Source of the DNA: an uncultured Chryseobacterium sp.
GTDB lineage: Bacteria; Bacteroidota; Bacteroidia; Flavobacteriales; Weeksellaceae
Assembly: GCA_913777465.1 (NCBI GenBank)
Contig: CAJYRQ010000036.1
Location: 62,001 to 126,000 of the forward strand
Direction of reading: 5' to 3'
Length of the DNA stretch: 64,000 nt
Part shown: positions 17,744-27,700 of the stretch, in pieces
Layout: every line of letters begins with the position of its first letter
Position numbering within the stretch: position 1 is the first letter of the stretch
Made by a program: the position numbers and the translations under genes
The notes under the pieces: model-generated
The model's input: only the letters and a program-made list of their open reading frames with translations
The model's database searches: none
What the model was told of the DNA's origin: nothing

Positions 17744-18475
17744 TTACCCTATTGATGGATGAGGCGAACTTTTATCATCCATTACATAGGCACTTAAATC
17801 CAGATTCAAAGTATCTCCTACTTTTTTGAACTCATCATCAATCGTCGCAGTAAGCGTTATTCTTTCATTGGTAATGGGATGAGTGAAAGCGAGCTCATAA
17901 GCATGAAGCGTCATTCGGGTCATCTCAAAAGTCTGCAGCAGCAGTTTGTTCTGCTTGTTGCAACCGTGTTTGCGGCAACCTAAAATCGGATGCAGAATAT
18001 GTTTAAAATGCTTTCTCAGCTGATGAAACCGTCCTGTTTCCGGAATAGCTTCAACCAGGCAATACCTTGACGTCTGATGCTTTAGAAAAGGCAAATCGAT
18101 TTCCGAAGTCTGCAGACGGCGGTAGTACGTCACGGCATTCTGCTTTACTTCATTTTCGTTGACTAAATCGTAATCGATGGTTTCCTCTTCTTTCGCCCAG
18201 CCTCGAAGAATGGCAATGTATTTCTTTTCGACTTCCCGGGTGGCAAACTGATCGCTCATGGCCCTCAGCGTTTCTTTATCTAAAGTAAACAGCAGAACGC
18301 CCGAAGTTTTCCGGTCTAAACGGTGTACCGGATATACTTTTTGCCCGATCTGCTTTCTCAGCTCCTGAATAGCATAGGTATCCGCTTCTCCGGAATAAAA
18401 AGACTTGTGAACCAATAATCCACTGGGCTTGTTGATGGCAATAAGATGTTCGTCTCGGTAAAGAATTTCTAACAT
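17744..18475 (-). CDS. RluA-family pseudouridine synthase (TruC-like)
   Basis: This 243-residue enzyme starts with LYRDEHLIAINKPSGLLVHK and carries the catalytic motif HRLDRKTSG with Asp54. The absence of an S4 domain and the short length fit TruC, which modifies U65 of tRNAs. GRFHQLRKHFKHILHPILG and the C-terminal LHAYELAFTHP are typical of the RluA/TruC group. Substrate (tRNA versus rRNA) is inferred from length and N-terminus, so the symbol is left empty. Confidence 0.88.
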   Translation of the reverse strand: MLEILYRDEHLIAINKPSGLLVHKSFYSGEADTYAIQELRKQIGQKVYPVHRLDRKTSGVLLFTLDKETLRAMSDQFATREVEKKYIAILRGWAKEEETIDYDLVNENEVKQNAVTYYRRLQTSEIDLPFLKHQTSRYCLVEAIPETGRFHQLRKHFKHILHPILGCRKHGCNKQNKLLLQTFEMTRMTLHAYELAFTHPITNERITLTATIDDEFKKVGDTLNLDLSAYVMDDKSSPHPSIG

Positions 18476-18586
18476 GCGGCAAAAGTAGAGATTTTCAACT
18501 GATAATCAAGGCAGGACAGAAGCCATTCTTTTGCCCTTTCAAACGGCATTCGAATTTCCCTGTTTTTGAATTAAAAATTCATCACT

Positions 18587-19642
18587 TTATTCTTCAAACG
18601 TAAGGTTGATATTAAAAAACGGCAGCAGACTGTTCTCTATCCTGCCGTTCTCCCTGCTTACTTCGCTTCCGTGGGTTCCGATGTATTCTTCGGCTTCATG
18701 CTTTACCTTGAGCAGTTCAAGGGTCTGGCTAAAGCTTCTGCAGGTAACCGGGATATGGCTGAATTCGTCATTCCTTCCCCAGTCGAATTTAATGGCTTTT
18801 AATTTTCTGAGGTTTTCATAATGGGTGAATGGCAGTTCTGAAACGGAATTGTTCCTTAATTCTTCCAGGACCTCTGCATTGACTTTTATATTTTCTCCGT
18901 CGAAAGAAAACGGCAGGTCGGCAAAAAACGGAGGCTTGCGGCTGTTCCCGTTATAAGCTCTTGCAATCGCATAAAGAATCGTGGTTCCGGTATTTTCAGG
19001 TTTTGAAAGGTCTTTCGGTTCTTTGATACGGGTCGTATTTTTATAAGCCTCTATTTCCGTAAGGGCGAAATACCGGGCATCCAGCACACCAGGAGAAAGG
19101 GCATAGACGGAGGAAAAAGTTTCGGGGTGAAGAATGGCATTCCGCAAGGCACCGTTTCCACCCATGGAATGTCCTGCAATGCCGCGGCTGTCTTTGTTGG
19201 GGATCGTCCGGTAACGGCTGTCGATAAAATTGATCAGTTCTTCCGATGTAAAATCCGACCAGTTGCCGGAGGATTTTGAGTTGGCATAAAAACTCCCTTT
19301 GAAAACCGTGCTTTCATCCGGCATCACAACAATAACGGGTTTAATTTTTTTCAGATGAATGGCACGGTCGAAAATCAGATTGATTTTATCATTATTCACC
19401 AGCAGGCTGTCGCTCCAGAAAAAGCCATGTAAAAAATAAATCACCGGATACCGCTTTGAAGAGGCGTTATAATCCGGCGGAAGGTACACCGAAACCCTTC
19501 GTTTTGAATTCTCCCCGGCTTCGTTCTCCAGGGTTTTCGCTGTGATGTAAGTGGTAATTACTTTACCTGCCGGGATTTCCTGTGCAGATAAGAAGTTGGC
19601 AGACAGCAGTAGGATAATGATCAGAAAAAGCGGTCTTTTCAT
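18587..19642 (-). CDS. Exported alpha/beta-hydrolase (esterase-D-like)
   Basis: This 351-residue enzyme has a signal peptide ending near LSAQ (residue 21), YPVIYFLHGF for the oxyanion-hole strand, and the nucleophile elbow GHSMGGNGAL. It belongs to the putative esterase family (acetyl-xylan/feruloyl esterase or S-formylglutathione hydrolase-like). A conserved acidic residue (DWGRNDEF) and a final His (GTHGSEV) complete a Ser-Asp-His triad. Located in the periplasm or secreted; the substrate is unknown. It is transcribed alone. Confidence 0.87.
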   Translation of the reverse strand: MKRPLFLIIILLLSANFLSAQEIPAGKVITTYITAKTLENEAGENSKRRVSVYLPPDYNASSKRYPVIYFLHGFFWSDSLLVNNDKINLIFDRAIHLKKIKPVIVVMPDESTVFKGSFYANSKSSGNWSDFTSEELINFIDSRYRTIPNKDSRGIAGHSMGGNGALRNAILHPETFSSVYALSPGVLDARYFALTEIEAYKNTTRIKEPKDLSKPENTGTTILYAIARAYNGNSRKPPFFADLPFSFDGENIKVNAEVLEELRNNSVSELPFTHYENLRKLKAIKFDWGRNDEFSHIPVTCRSFSQTLELLKVKHEAEEYIGTHGSEVSRENGRIENSLLPFFNINLTFEE

Positions 19643-19778
19643 TGTAATTCATTTAATGATAACAAATATCGCTAAATTATCTCATATTGAGACAATAATA
19701 GTCCTAATGGATATTGATTCCTGAAATCTGCAAATCTTAATCTGTAAAACCTAACGGGTTTATGCGCTGCTTTATCCA

Positions 19779-19861
19779 TAGTCCTGATTGCAGCGGCATC
19801 CTTTTCCGGAAGGCATGGCGCGGGCGGAAAAGATACAGCGGAAAGCAGGTTCCCGGCTCCT
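19779..19861 (-). repeat. Dispersed structured repeat, copy A
   Basis: On the minus strand this ~83-base segment matches 42746-42831: the first 34 bases are identical and so are about 30 bases at the end, while about 15 central bases differ. Near the centre, CTTTTCCG and CGGAAAAG can pair; the T-run and A-run change length together between copies. It fills much of the 307-base gap (19643-19949) before glyS and creates a spurious upstream extension of the glyS frame. Confidence 0.8.
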
Positions 19862-19919
19862 TATCCGCCTGTCCTGCAAAAACTTCCCGCTCCGGTCTTT
19901 TAACTTCCCTCTTTTTCAC

Positions 19920-19927
19920 TACTTTTG
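19920..19927 (+). promoter_or_regulatory. -7 promoter box for glyS
   Basis: TACTTTTG fits TAnnTTTG and lies 22 bases before the chosen start codon. A start at 19788 would place the promoter inside the gene, which supports the start at 19950. Confidence 0.6.
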
Positions 19928-19949
19928 CACTTCAGACGTTAAAAAAATT

Positions 19950-21491
19950 ATGGCAAAGCAAGAAGATGTTTTCAAGAAAGTGATTTCTCACGCTAAAGAA
20001 TATGGTTTTATTTTCCCTTCGAGTGAGATCTATGACGGGTTATCCGCTGTGTATGATTATGGACAGAACGGTGCCGAACTTAAAAATAATATCAAACAGT
20101 ATTGGTGGAAAGCGATGGTACAGCTGAACGAGAATATTGTGGGGATTGATTCGGCCATCCTGATGCACCCGACGACCTGGAAGGCCTCCGGCCACGTAGA
20201 TGCTTTTAACGATCCATTGATTGATAATAAAGATTCCAAGAAACGTTTCCGGGCAGACGTCCTGGTAGAAGATTACTGCCTGAAAATCGAGGAGAAAGAA
20301 AAGAAGGAGATTGAAAAGGCGGCCAAAAGATTTGGAGAAGCTTTCGATAAGGACCAGTTTGTAGCTACGAATCCGAAAGTAATGGAGTACAAAGCTAAAA
20401 GGGAAGCGATTCTTTCGAGACTGGCCAAATCCCTGGAAAACGAAGACCTTGCCGATGTAAAAGCTTTGATTGAAGAGCTTGAAATTGCCGATCCCGATAC
20501 CGGATCCAAAAACTGGACGGAAGTAAGACAGTTCAACCTGATGTTCGGGACGAAGCTGGGCGCTTCTGCAGATTCTGCCATGGATCTTTATTTAAGACCG
20601 GAAACCGCACAGGGTATTTTCGTGAATTTCTTAAATGTACAGAAAACTTCCCGTCATAAGCTTCCTTTCGGGATTGCCCAGATCGGAAAGGCTTTCAGAA
20701 ATGAGATCGTCGCAAGACAGTTTATCTTCAGGATGCGTGAATTCGAGCAGATGGAAATGCAGTTTTTCGTAGCACCGGGAACCGAGCTGGAATTCTACGA
20801 GCAATGGAAGCAGAAACGTCTGAACTGGCACCTGGCTTTAGGTTTAGGCGATGACAATTACCGCTTCCATGACCATGAGAAGCTGGCACATTATGCCAAT
20901 GCTGCGGCCGATATCGAATTTAATTTCCCATTCGGTTTCAAAGAGCTTGAAGGAATCCACTCCAGGACAGATTTCGATTTGAAAGCCCACGAGGAATTTT
21001 CCGGAAGAAAGCTTCAGTTTTTCGATCCTGAAAGAAACGAAAACTACGTTCCGTACGTGGTAGAAACTTCAGTTGGATTAGACCGACTGTTTCTGGCGTT
21101 ATTCTCCCACTGCCTGAGAGACGAAACTTTGGAAGACGGTTCAGAAAGAACGGTTCTTTCTTTACCGCCGGCACTGGCACCGATTAAAGCGGCCATCCTT
21201 CCGCTGATGAAGAAAGACGGACTGGCAGAATATGCCGAACAGATCTTCAACGATCTGAAATATGATTTCAATTTATTCTACGAAGAAAAAGATGCCATCG
21301 GAAAGCGGTACAGAAGACAAGATGCGATCGGTACGCCTTACTGTATCACCATCGACCACGATTCTTTAACGGATCACACGGTAACCATCAGAGACCGGGA
21401 CACGATGCAGCAAGAAAGGGTTCCCGTTTCGGAACTGCGAAGAATTATCGACGAGAAAACAAGTTTCAGAAACTTACTTTCAAAAATATAG
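19950..21491 (+). CDS. glyS: Glycine--tRNA ligase (alpha2 type)
   Basis: This 513-residue class II synthetase begins MAKQEDVFKK; the frame is open further upstream, but that part is the dispersed repeat and lies before the promoter. Motif 2 is seen in GIAQIGKAFRNEI, with FRMREFEQMEMQFF following, and motif 3 appears as GLDRLFLALF. The C-terminal anticodon-binding domain (APIKAAILPL to the end) is complete. It charges tRNA-Gly and is essential. The single-chain form (not the alpha/beta form) is usual in Bacteroidota. A strong terminator follows. Confidence 0.95.
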   Translation: MAKQEDVFKKVISHAKEYGFIFPSSEIYDGLSAVYDYGQNGAELKNNIKQYWWKAMVQLNENIVGIDSAILMHPTTWKASGHVDAFNDPLIDNKDSKKRFRADVLVEDYCLKIEEKEKKEIEKAAKRFGEAFDKDQFVATNPKVMEYKAKREAILSRLAKSLENEDLADVKALIEELEIADPDTGSKNWTEVRQFNLMFGTKLGASADSAMDLYLRPETAQGIFVNFLNVQKTSRHKLPFGIAQIGKAFRNEIVARQFIFRMREFEQMEMQFFVAPGTELEFYEQWKQKRLNWHLALGLGDDNYRFHDHEKLAHYANAAADIEFNFPFGFKELEGIHSRTDFDLKAHEEFSGRKLQFFDPERNENYVPYVVETSVGLDRLFLALFSHCLRDETLEDGSERTVLSLPPALAPIKAAILPLMKKDGLAEYAEQIFNDLKYDFNLFYEEKDAIGKRYRRQDAIGTPYCITIDHDSLTDHTVTIRDRDTMQQERVPVSELRRIIDEKTSFRNLLSKI

Positions 21492-21495
21492 CAGC

Positions 21496-21523
21496 AAGCC
21501 CTGATTTTTCAGGGCTTTTTTTA
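21496..21523 (+). terminator. Rho-independent terminator after glyS
   Basis: AAGCCCTGA (21496-21504) pairs with TCAGGGCTT (21509-21517), followed by a T run. The stem core recurs in the terminator at 22420. Confidence 0.9.
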
Positions 21524-21596
21524 TTTAATATACCATAAGATGCAATTATGTCAAAGAAATAATTATTTTTGCGTGATTTTAAAATACATTGTAACC

Positions 21597-22412
21597 ATGA
21601 AGAAATTATTTATTTCGACTGCAGCATTTTTTGCACTGGCAAGCTGCTCATCCACCGATACCGTTGAAGAAAACCAGCCTGTAGATCTTACGACCATTCT
21701 TCCAACGAAGTTAACTGAAACCAATAACAGCGGCCAGCCCTACAGCATGACGTTTAAATACGAAGGCAACAGGATTCTTGAGTCGGCTGAAGTCGGAGCC
21801 GCTAATAAAACAACCTATACCTACAACGGTGACCTGATTGTAAAGGCAGATGATTATGAAAACAACAAGCTGGTTTATACCCGCGAATTTACTTATACCA
21901 ACGGAAAGTTAACTATTGAGAAAGTTACGGACAAGCACAACGGAACACTAACATATACTAAAAATTACCAGTATTTAAGTGATAACCACGTGCAATACAA
22001 CGATTATGCAGGCGGCACTTACAATCCTGCAATCGGCATTTACAGCAACCTCACATTCTCCCAGAATGATGTATATATTTCCAACAGCGGGAACAAGATC
22101 AGTGCAACTTCTGTTGCAAATGGCGTATCGACCGTTTATACCTACAGTTATGACGGTGATTACAGCCCATTCAGAAATGTAAGGGGGTACAACAAGATTG
22201 TTCTGTTCGATTCTATGGACGGAGAATACGGAAACAACAATCTGCTGCACCAGACGGCAACTTCCAGCGGAGTGAACGGAGGCACAACCAGCATTACAGG
22301 AACCCATACGTTCAACAGCAACGGCTTCCCGGTAAAAAGTGTAATCGCAAGCTCAGGAAGCAGCGTTATTCCTCCTGCCTCCCATACTTACGTGTACGAA
22401 TACAACAAATAA
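21597..22412 (+). CDS. Lipoprotein with YD-repeat-like strands, function unknown
   Basis: The frame opens at 21540, but the ATG at 21597 begins a proper lipoprotein signal (MKKLFISTAAFFALASC, lipobox Cys17), giving 271 residues. The mature part is rich in Thr, Asn and Tyr with short strands such as TYTYNGDLIVKAD and YTREFTYTNGKLT, resembling the repeating strands of RHS/YD-type or DUF4595-like Bacteroidota lipoproteins. It is probably surface or periplasmic. It lies between two terminators and so is its own unit. No enzyme motif is visible. Confidence 0.8.
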   Translation: MKKLFISTAAFFALASCSSTDTVEENQPVDLTTILPTKLTETNNSGQPYSMTFKYEGNRILESAEVGAANKTTYTYNGDLIVKADDYENNKLVYTREFTYTNGKLTIEKVTDKHNGTLTYTKNYQYLSDNHVQYNDYAGGTYNPAIGIYSNLTFSQNDVYISNSGNKISATSVANGVSTVYTYSYDGDYSPFRNVRGYNKIVLFDSMDGEYGNNNLLHQTATSSGVNGGTTSITGTHTFNSNGFPVKSVIASSGSSVIPPASHTYVYEYNK

Positions 22413-22419
22413 AAAGCAG

Positions 22420-22445
22420 AGCCCTGAGAAATCAGGGCTTTTTTT
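22420..22445 (+). terminator. Rho-independent terminator
   Basis: AGCCCTGA (22420-22427) pairs with TCAGGGCT (22432-22439) over a GAAA loop and is followed by seven T. Confidence 0.9.
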
Positions 22446-22574
22446 GGTCTGCATTTTAAAGCAGCATTAGCATTGCTCTATTGCATTCGGGAAAATTCAA
22501 GGCAACCACAAAAAGTGAATCATTTCGTTTCACGTCTTTAAATTTATTTTAAATTTGTTGCAGACCGATGATTT

Positions 22575-23717
22575 ATGACTATTCTTATTTATCTTATTAC
22601 ATTCGTCATTCTCGCCCTCGCAGTTTTCTATATTCTGGGATACGGATATCTTTTTAACGGGATCTCAAAAACCTATTTAAGAGGAAAAATGAGCGCAAAC
22701 ATCGACGACGGAAAATTCTTCTCCGCCAACCTCATCGCCACAAAAGCGCCGGTGCCTTGGGAAAAGGCTCCGGAATACAATAAAAAAGAGCTGCCTAAAC
22801 ATATAGCCGATGACCTGATCCTTTCGGATACCGCTTCTTTTATCGTAATCAAAGACGGAAAAATGCTTCACGAACAATACTGGAAAGGCTATCATGCCCT
22901 TTCTACCACCAATTCCTTTTCCATGGCGAAAGCCGTAACGGTCATGTTGCTGGGAAAAGCCCTGGAAGAAGGAAAGATTGCGAGCATCGACGATAAGTTT
23001 TCGGATTATTTTGAAGAGTTTAAAAGCAAAGAATTTGCAGAACATTTAACGCTGAAAGATTTAGCCCGGATGGAATCCGGCCTCGACTGGGATGAAGATT
23101 ATAAAAATCCGTTTCTGCCGAATGCAAAGGCCTATTACGGAAGAAGCCTGATGAAAGCCACCTTTTCAAGGAAGTTTAAATCCCGCCCGGGCGAGAGGTT
23201 CGAATACCAGAGCGGATCTACCCAGCTTTTGGGATTTGCCGTAAGAAAGGCCGTAGGGAAACCTTTAGCCAGCTACCTCTCTGAGAAATTCTGGATCCCG
23301 CTGGGCATGGAGCAAAATGCTACCTGGAGTACCGATGAAAGCGGCATGGAAAAAACCTATTGCTGCATTCATTCCAACGCGCGTGATTTTGCCAAGCTGG
23401 GCCAGTTATTTCTGGATAACGGAAAAGCAGGCGACCAGCAATTGCTGAATCCTGATTTTATGGATCTGATGAAGACCCCGACCCAACATTCCGAAGAAAT
23501 TTACGGCATGGGCTTCTGGATCAATAACGACAACCAGGTTAAACATTATTATTTCCTTGGCCTTCAGGGCCAGTATATCATCATGGTTCCGGAGCACAAG
23601 ATGGTGATTGTAAGAACCGGAAGCTACAACAACCTCCCGAAAACCGACCGCGGCCGGCCGGATCAGGTAAAGTTTTTGGTGAACGAGACGGTAAAGTTTT
23701 TTAGTGGAAATCAGTAA
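22575..23717 (+). CDS. Serine hydrolase, class C beta-lactamase/esterase-like
   Basis: This 380-residue protein has an N-terminal membrane anchor (about 4-25) and a penicillin-binding-like serine hydrolase domain. The SxxK motif is Ser116-Met-Ala-Lys119, and YQSGSTQLLG supplies the Tyr motif. The third motif is seen as a His/Gly-type segment (KHYYFLGLQGQY) rather than a canonical KTG, as in many family members that are esterases or peptidases. The product probably faces the periplasm. Antibiotic hydrolysis cannot be inferred from the sequence. Confidence 0.87.
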   Translation: MTILIYLITFVILALAVFYILGYGYLFNGISKTYLRGKMSANIDDGKFFSANLIATKAPVPWEKAPEYNKKELPKHIADDLILSDTASFIVIKDGKMLHEQYWKGYHALSTTNSFSMAKAVTVMLLGKALEEGKIASIDDKFSDYFEEFKSKEFAEHLTLKDLARMESGLDWDEDYKNPFLPNAKAYYGRSLMKATFSRKFKSRPGERFEYQSGSTQLLGFAVRKAVGKPLASYLSEKFWIPLGMEQNATWSTDESGMEKTYCCIHSNARDFAKLGQLFLDNGKAGDQQLLNPDFMDLMKTPTQHSEEIYGMGFWINNDNQVKHYYFLGLQGQYIIMVPEHKMVIVRTGSYNNLPKTDRGRPDQVKFLVNETVKFFSGNQ

Positions 23718-23797
23718 TTTTAACATCCTCAAGTCGTTTTATAAATATAAATTTAAAAACGAAACTGCCGGTGTGATCTTTGTTAAAAATCAACCTT

Positions 23798-24289
23798 TTA
23801 TCCGAAAAGTTGTTCCAGCGTTTTGGTGGCTATAAACATTTTTCCACTGTCAGGAAGTTTGATAAAATCATATTTCATATAAAAATTTTCTGCATCTTCA
23901 TCCAGCGGATCTACTACTACTGCGAACGATCCTATTTCCTGCGATATTTCATAACTCCTTTTCAACGCATCAATCAGTAATACTTTACCGATTCCCTGAC
24001 CCTGATATTTTTTATCAACGGCTAGTCGTCCAAGCAAAGTTACCGGAATAGAATGATATGCTCTTGGAAGTTTCTTTTGAATAGGTTCCGGAAAATTTTT
24101 TAAAGGAATACTGCTATTGGAAAGCGTATAATATCCTTTAATGGAATATTCATTTTCAGTCAATACAAAGCAAGCGGATAATTTTCTTTTGATATCCTGT
24201 CCTGCCTGTGTTTTTAAGTAATTGGTTAAAAGCTCTTTTCCACAGTCGAAATTTTCCCGCTTGTGCTTTTTATCTAAAAGCTCAATCAT
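23798..24289 (-). CDS. GNAT toxin of a DUF1778/GNAT toxin-antitoxin system
   Basis: This 163-residue acetyltransferase has the acetyl-CoA loop as LAVDKKYQGQGIGKVLL, preceded by the strand YTLSNSSIPL and followed by AVVVDPLDEDAENFYMKYDFIKL, the pattern of the TacT/AtaT group. These toxins acetylate the amino acid on charged tRNAs and stop translation. Its ATG overlaps the antitoxin stop by four bases. The start MIELLDKKHKRENFDCGKE is typical ('F.CG...L..YL'). The pair lies just downstream of the polymerase cassette but on a separate promoter. Confidence 0.9.
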   Translation of the reverse strand: MIELLDKKHKRENFDCGKELLTNYLKTQAGQDIKRKLSACFVLTENEYSIKGYYTLSNSSIPLKNFPEPIQKKLPRAYHSIPVTLLGRLAVDKKYQGQGIGKVLLIDALKRSYEISQEIGSFAVVVDPLDEDAENFYMKYDFIKLPDSGKMFIATKTLEQLFG

Positions 24290-24579
24290 TTCTTTAAATC
24301 TGATATAAAAGCGTTATACTCTTCCAAAGCATTTTTTAAATTTTCTGAAGGTTTTGCCGGTTTTGTAATAGCCTCGAAAAAAATCCGGCTGTCTTTTTCA
24401 GAAGCTATAATCCGTTCTTTTTCCTGAATGATTTCCTTTGCTTTTTCCTGAACAGTCATAATAACAAAGTCCGTAAGGCTCCTAAAACCACCTAAAGATG
24501 CCGCTTTTTCAAAAAACTCTTTTTGCTCTTTGGACAGTCTTGCATCAAACCTTGCATGTTCTTTAACTGAGATGCTCAT
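24286..24579 (-). CDS. DUF1778 antitoxin
   Basis: The ATG at 24577-24579 is taken as start (97 residues); the longer frame to 24630 would run through the operator-like repeats. The N-terminal part (RFDARLSKEQKEFFEKAASLGG, in two pieces, then SLTDFVIMTVQEKA) is the ribbon-helix-helix of DUF1778 antitoxins, and the C-terminal tail would wrap the GNAT toxin. It binds the shared promoter and represses it, more tightly with toxin. Four-base overlap with the toxin gene supports coupling. Confidence 0.88.
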   Translation of the reverse strand: MSISVKEHARFDARLSKEQKEFFEKAASLGGFRSLTDFVIMTVQEKAKEIIQEKERIIASEKDSRIFFEAITKPAKPSENLKNALEEYNAFISDLKK

Positions 24580-24601
24580 AGCTGAAATATTTTTACAAAT
24601 G

Positions 24602-24650
24602 TACGGAAATAATCCGTAAAAACAACACACACGTACGGTATATATACGTA
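24602..24650. promoter_or_regulatory. TACGG/CCGTA repeat cluster, candidate TA operator
   Basis: TACGGA (24602-24607) faces TCCGTA (24613-24618), another TACGG lies at 24634-24638, and TACGTA at 24645-24650. The cluster is directly upstream of the DUF1778 start (24579). RHH antitoxins bind such short repeated half-sites. Confidence 0.6.
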
Positions 24651-24722
24651 CAATATTATTAAATATATTGCAATCTTTAATGTTATTATCAGTTGAAATA
24701 ATTTAATCTATAAAAGATTGCT

Positions 24723-27700
24723 TTACCTCATCCCGTTATTGATCCTGTGCCTTGGAAGCCCGATTTCATGAGCTTGTGGATACGGTTTCCGTGAGGTCAT
24801 GCTGATATCTTCCCGGATCCTGCCGTGTACCTGGTAATTTTTTTCCTGGTCAAAGGAATATCTGGGATCGGCGATCATCTGCATTTTCGCCATTTTATGG
24901 ACGGTAACGGTCGGGAAATGATAGTCGATTTCCACTGTTCCGAGCAGCAGGTAACAGCCGCCGCCTTGAAAATCGTATTCTTTCAGGCTGTCAGGAAAAT
25001 GGGCAGTATCGAAATATTCACCGTTCGCATCGATCCAGGTTCCGAAATACATCGCTCCTTTTTTGGTTGGCACATGTTTTCTGGAAATCAGGTAAGCCAG
25101 CATTTTCACCTGCCGCTTATGATATCTTGCCAGGTCTTTTACCAATACGGAACCCCGGTACTTGGTCTGCAGCAGATCAAAAGGAGTACATGAAACCGGG
25201 AACCCGATGATTTCAATTTCATCAAAAGCATCTTCAAAACGTTCTCTTTTCAGTTCCGGAAGCCGGAATTCCTGCACAGGTTCTTCAATCAGAAGCATTC
25301 CTCGGTTTTCAGGCCGGAAATTCACCAGCAGCATCCGGGCTTCCACCAACAGCTCATTTTTCTGCTTGCCGGTAAAACGGAAGGCGCCGATAAAAATTAA
25401 GGTCTGGATTGTTTCCACTCCTGCAGCCACGCGTCTGATAAAGTTTTCCAGAGAAGTATAACTTCCGTCCTTTTCACGTTCGTCCACCATTTTATTGACG
25501 ATTTTTGTTTCAAGCCCTTCCAGCAGGCCAAATCCAAGGTAAATCCGGTCTCCTTTAAGCGTAGTCTGTACTTCACTTGAATTGATGCAGGGCAGCTGGA
25601 TATCTCCACCGGACTTTTTCGCTTCATGGATATAGACTTCGGTACGGTAAAACCCGCCCTGGTTATTGATTACCGAAACCATAAACTCCAACGGATAATA
25701 GACTTTCAGGTACAGGCTCTGATAACTCTCTACCGCATAGGAAGCCGAATGGGCCTTGCAAAACGAGTAGCCGGCAAAAGATTCGATCTGCCGAAAGGCT
25801 TCAGCAGTAAGCGCCTCAGAATGTCCTTCTTGTTTACATTTTTCAAAAAAATTAGCCTTTACTTTCTGCAGTTTCTCAATTGACCTTCCTTTTCCGCTCA
25901 TGGCCCTGCGAAGTGTGTCTGCATCTGCCAGGGAAACCCCTCCGAAATACTGGGCAATTTTAATTACATCTTCCTGATAAACCATGATTCCGTAGGTCTC
26001 CTTCAGGTTTTCTTCAAATACCGGATGGAAGTATTCAAACTGGTCGGGATGGTTATGCCTGAAAATATATTCACGCATCATGCCGCTTTGGGCTACGCCG
26101 GGGCGGATGATGGAAGAAGCGGCCACCAGGGTCCGGTAATTATCGCATTTCAGCCTCCGGAGCAATCCGCGCATTGCCGGGGATTCTATATAAAAGCAGC
26201 CGATGGTTTTTCCTACCGCCAGACATTCATTGGCTTTCGGTTCATTTTTAGAAATGCGGGTATCGCGGATATCAACATCAATGCCCCGGGTTTTCTTAAT
26301 GAGTGCCACCGTATCGTTAATGGTACCCAGACCGCGCTGGGAAAGAATGTCCAGCTTTTCAAGCCGCATATCTTCCGCGGTATCCATATCGAACTGTGCG
26401 ATCGGAAAACCCTTCGGCGGCATTTCCAGTGCGGTGAAATTGGTAATCGGCTCTTCGGAGATCAGAATTCCGCAGGCGTGCATGCTGCGCTGGTTCGGGA
26501 ATTTTTCCATCAAAGCACCATAGCGGTGAACATGTTTTACAATGGAATTCACGTCGTGTTTTTCCACAGGATCGTTGGCGAGGCTGTCGAGTTCTTCTTT
26601 CGGTAACCCAAAGACTTTTCCTACCTCCCGGAAAATGGATTTGTATTTAAACTGAACATTCGTTCCGCAAAAGGCCACATGTTCTTTCCCGTATCTTTTA
26701 AAAATATATTCCAGAATCGTATCCCTGTCCTGCCAGCTCCAGTCGACATCAAAATCCGGTGGTGAATTCCGGTTCAGGTTCAGGAAGCGTTCAAAATAAA
26801 GATCCAGTTCAAGCGGGCAGATGTCGGTAATCCCCAAGCAATAACTGACGATAGAATTCGCTCCGCTTCCCCTTCCCACATGCATTAATCCCATACGATT
26901 ACTGTAGCGGACGATGTCCCAGGTGATCAGGAAATAAGAACAGAAATTACTTTCATCAATAACCTGCAGTTCTCTTTCTACTCTCTGCCTGGCTTCCGCA
27001 TGATCGACTCCGTATCTTTTTTTCAGTCCAAGATATGTCAGCCTCTTCAGCATCTGCAGGTCGGATGCTTTTGATCTGGTATAATGTTGCTTGTTGCGGA
27101 CTTTTCCAAAATCAAATTCAAAGCTGCACTGGTTTATCAGCTGCTGGGTATTCCGGATGATCTCAGGATAAAACTGAAAGTCTTCGGTGAGCTCCCTTTC
27201 GGACTTAAGGTATTCGGATTTTCGGCAGATGTCATGCTCGGAGAGTTTGGACAGCAAAGTATTTTTGTCTATCGCCCGAAGGATCATGTGGAGATTGTAT
27301 TCTTTCTGGGAAATGAATGTTACGGGCTGAAGGATTACCATCTTGTCCATAAGCCTGTTGAGTTCAGGACGCACAAGGAAGTTCAGTTCTTCTTCCCGGA
27401 CGCCGATATATTCGTTGTCTTTAAGCTTTTTCGGCATATTTTGCAATGGATACACCACCCATACATTTTCAAAACCGGGAGCGGTTTCCGGAAGTTCTGC
27501 CCCGTCGCAGTTGTGGGCGGTCATCATCCGGTTGATTTCCCCGATCCCGGAAAACTCCCGGGCAATAGCAACATACAACAACCGGTTGTCTTTCCTGATT
27601 TCCATTCCGGCAACAGGCTTGATTCCTGCCTCGTCACACTGTTTTTTAAAATCATAAATCGCCGTAACGGTGTTGATATCGGTGAGCACTAATGTTTTAA

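Noticed and set aside
19680-19692. TCTCA-TAT-TGAGA inverted repeat before the esterase gene
   Set aside because: Short, A/T-rich and without a regulator nearby; it may be chance.
19788-19949. N-terminal extension of glycyl-tRNA synthetase
   Set aside because: The extension is made of the dispersed repeat and would put the -7 box inside the gene; family members start at MAKQED-like sequence.
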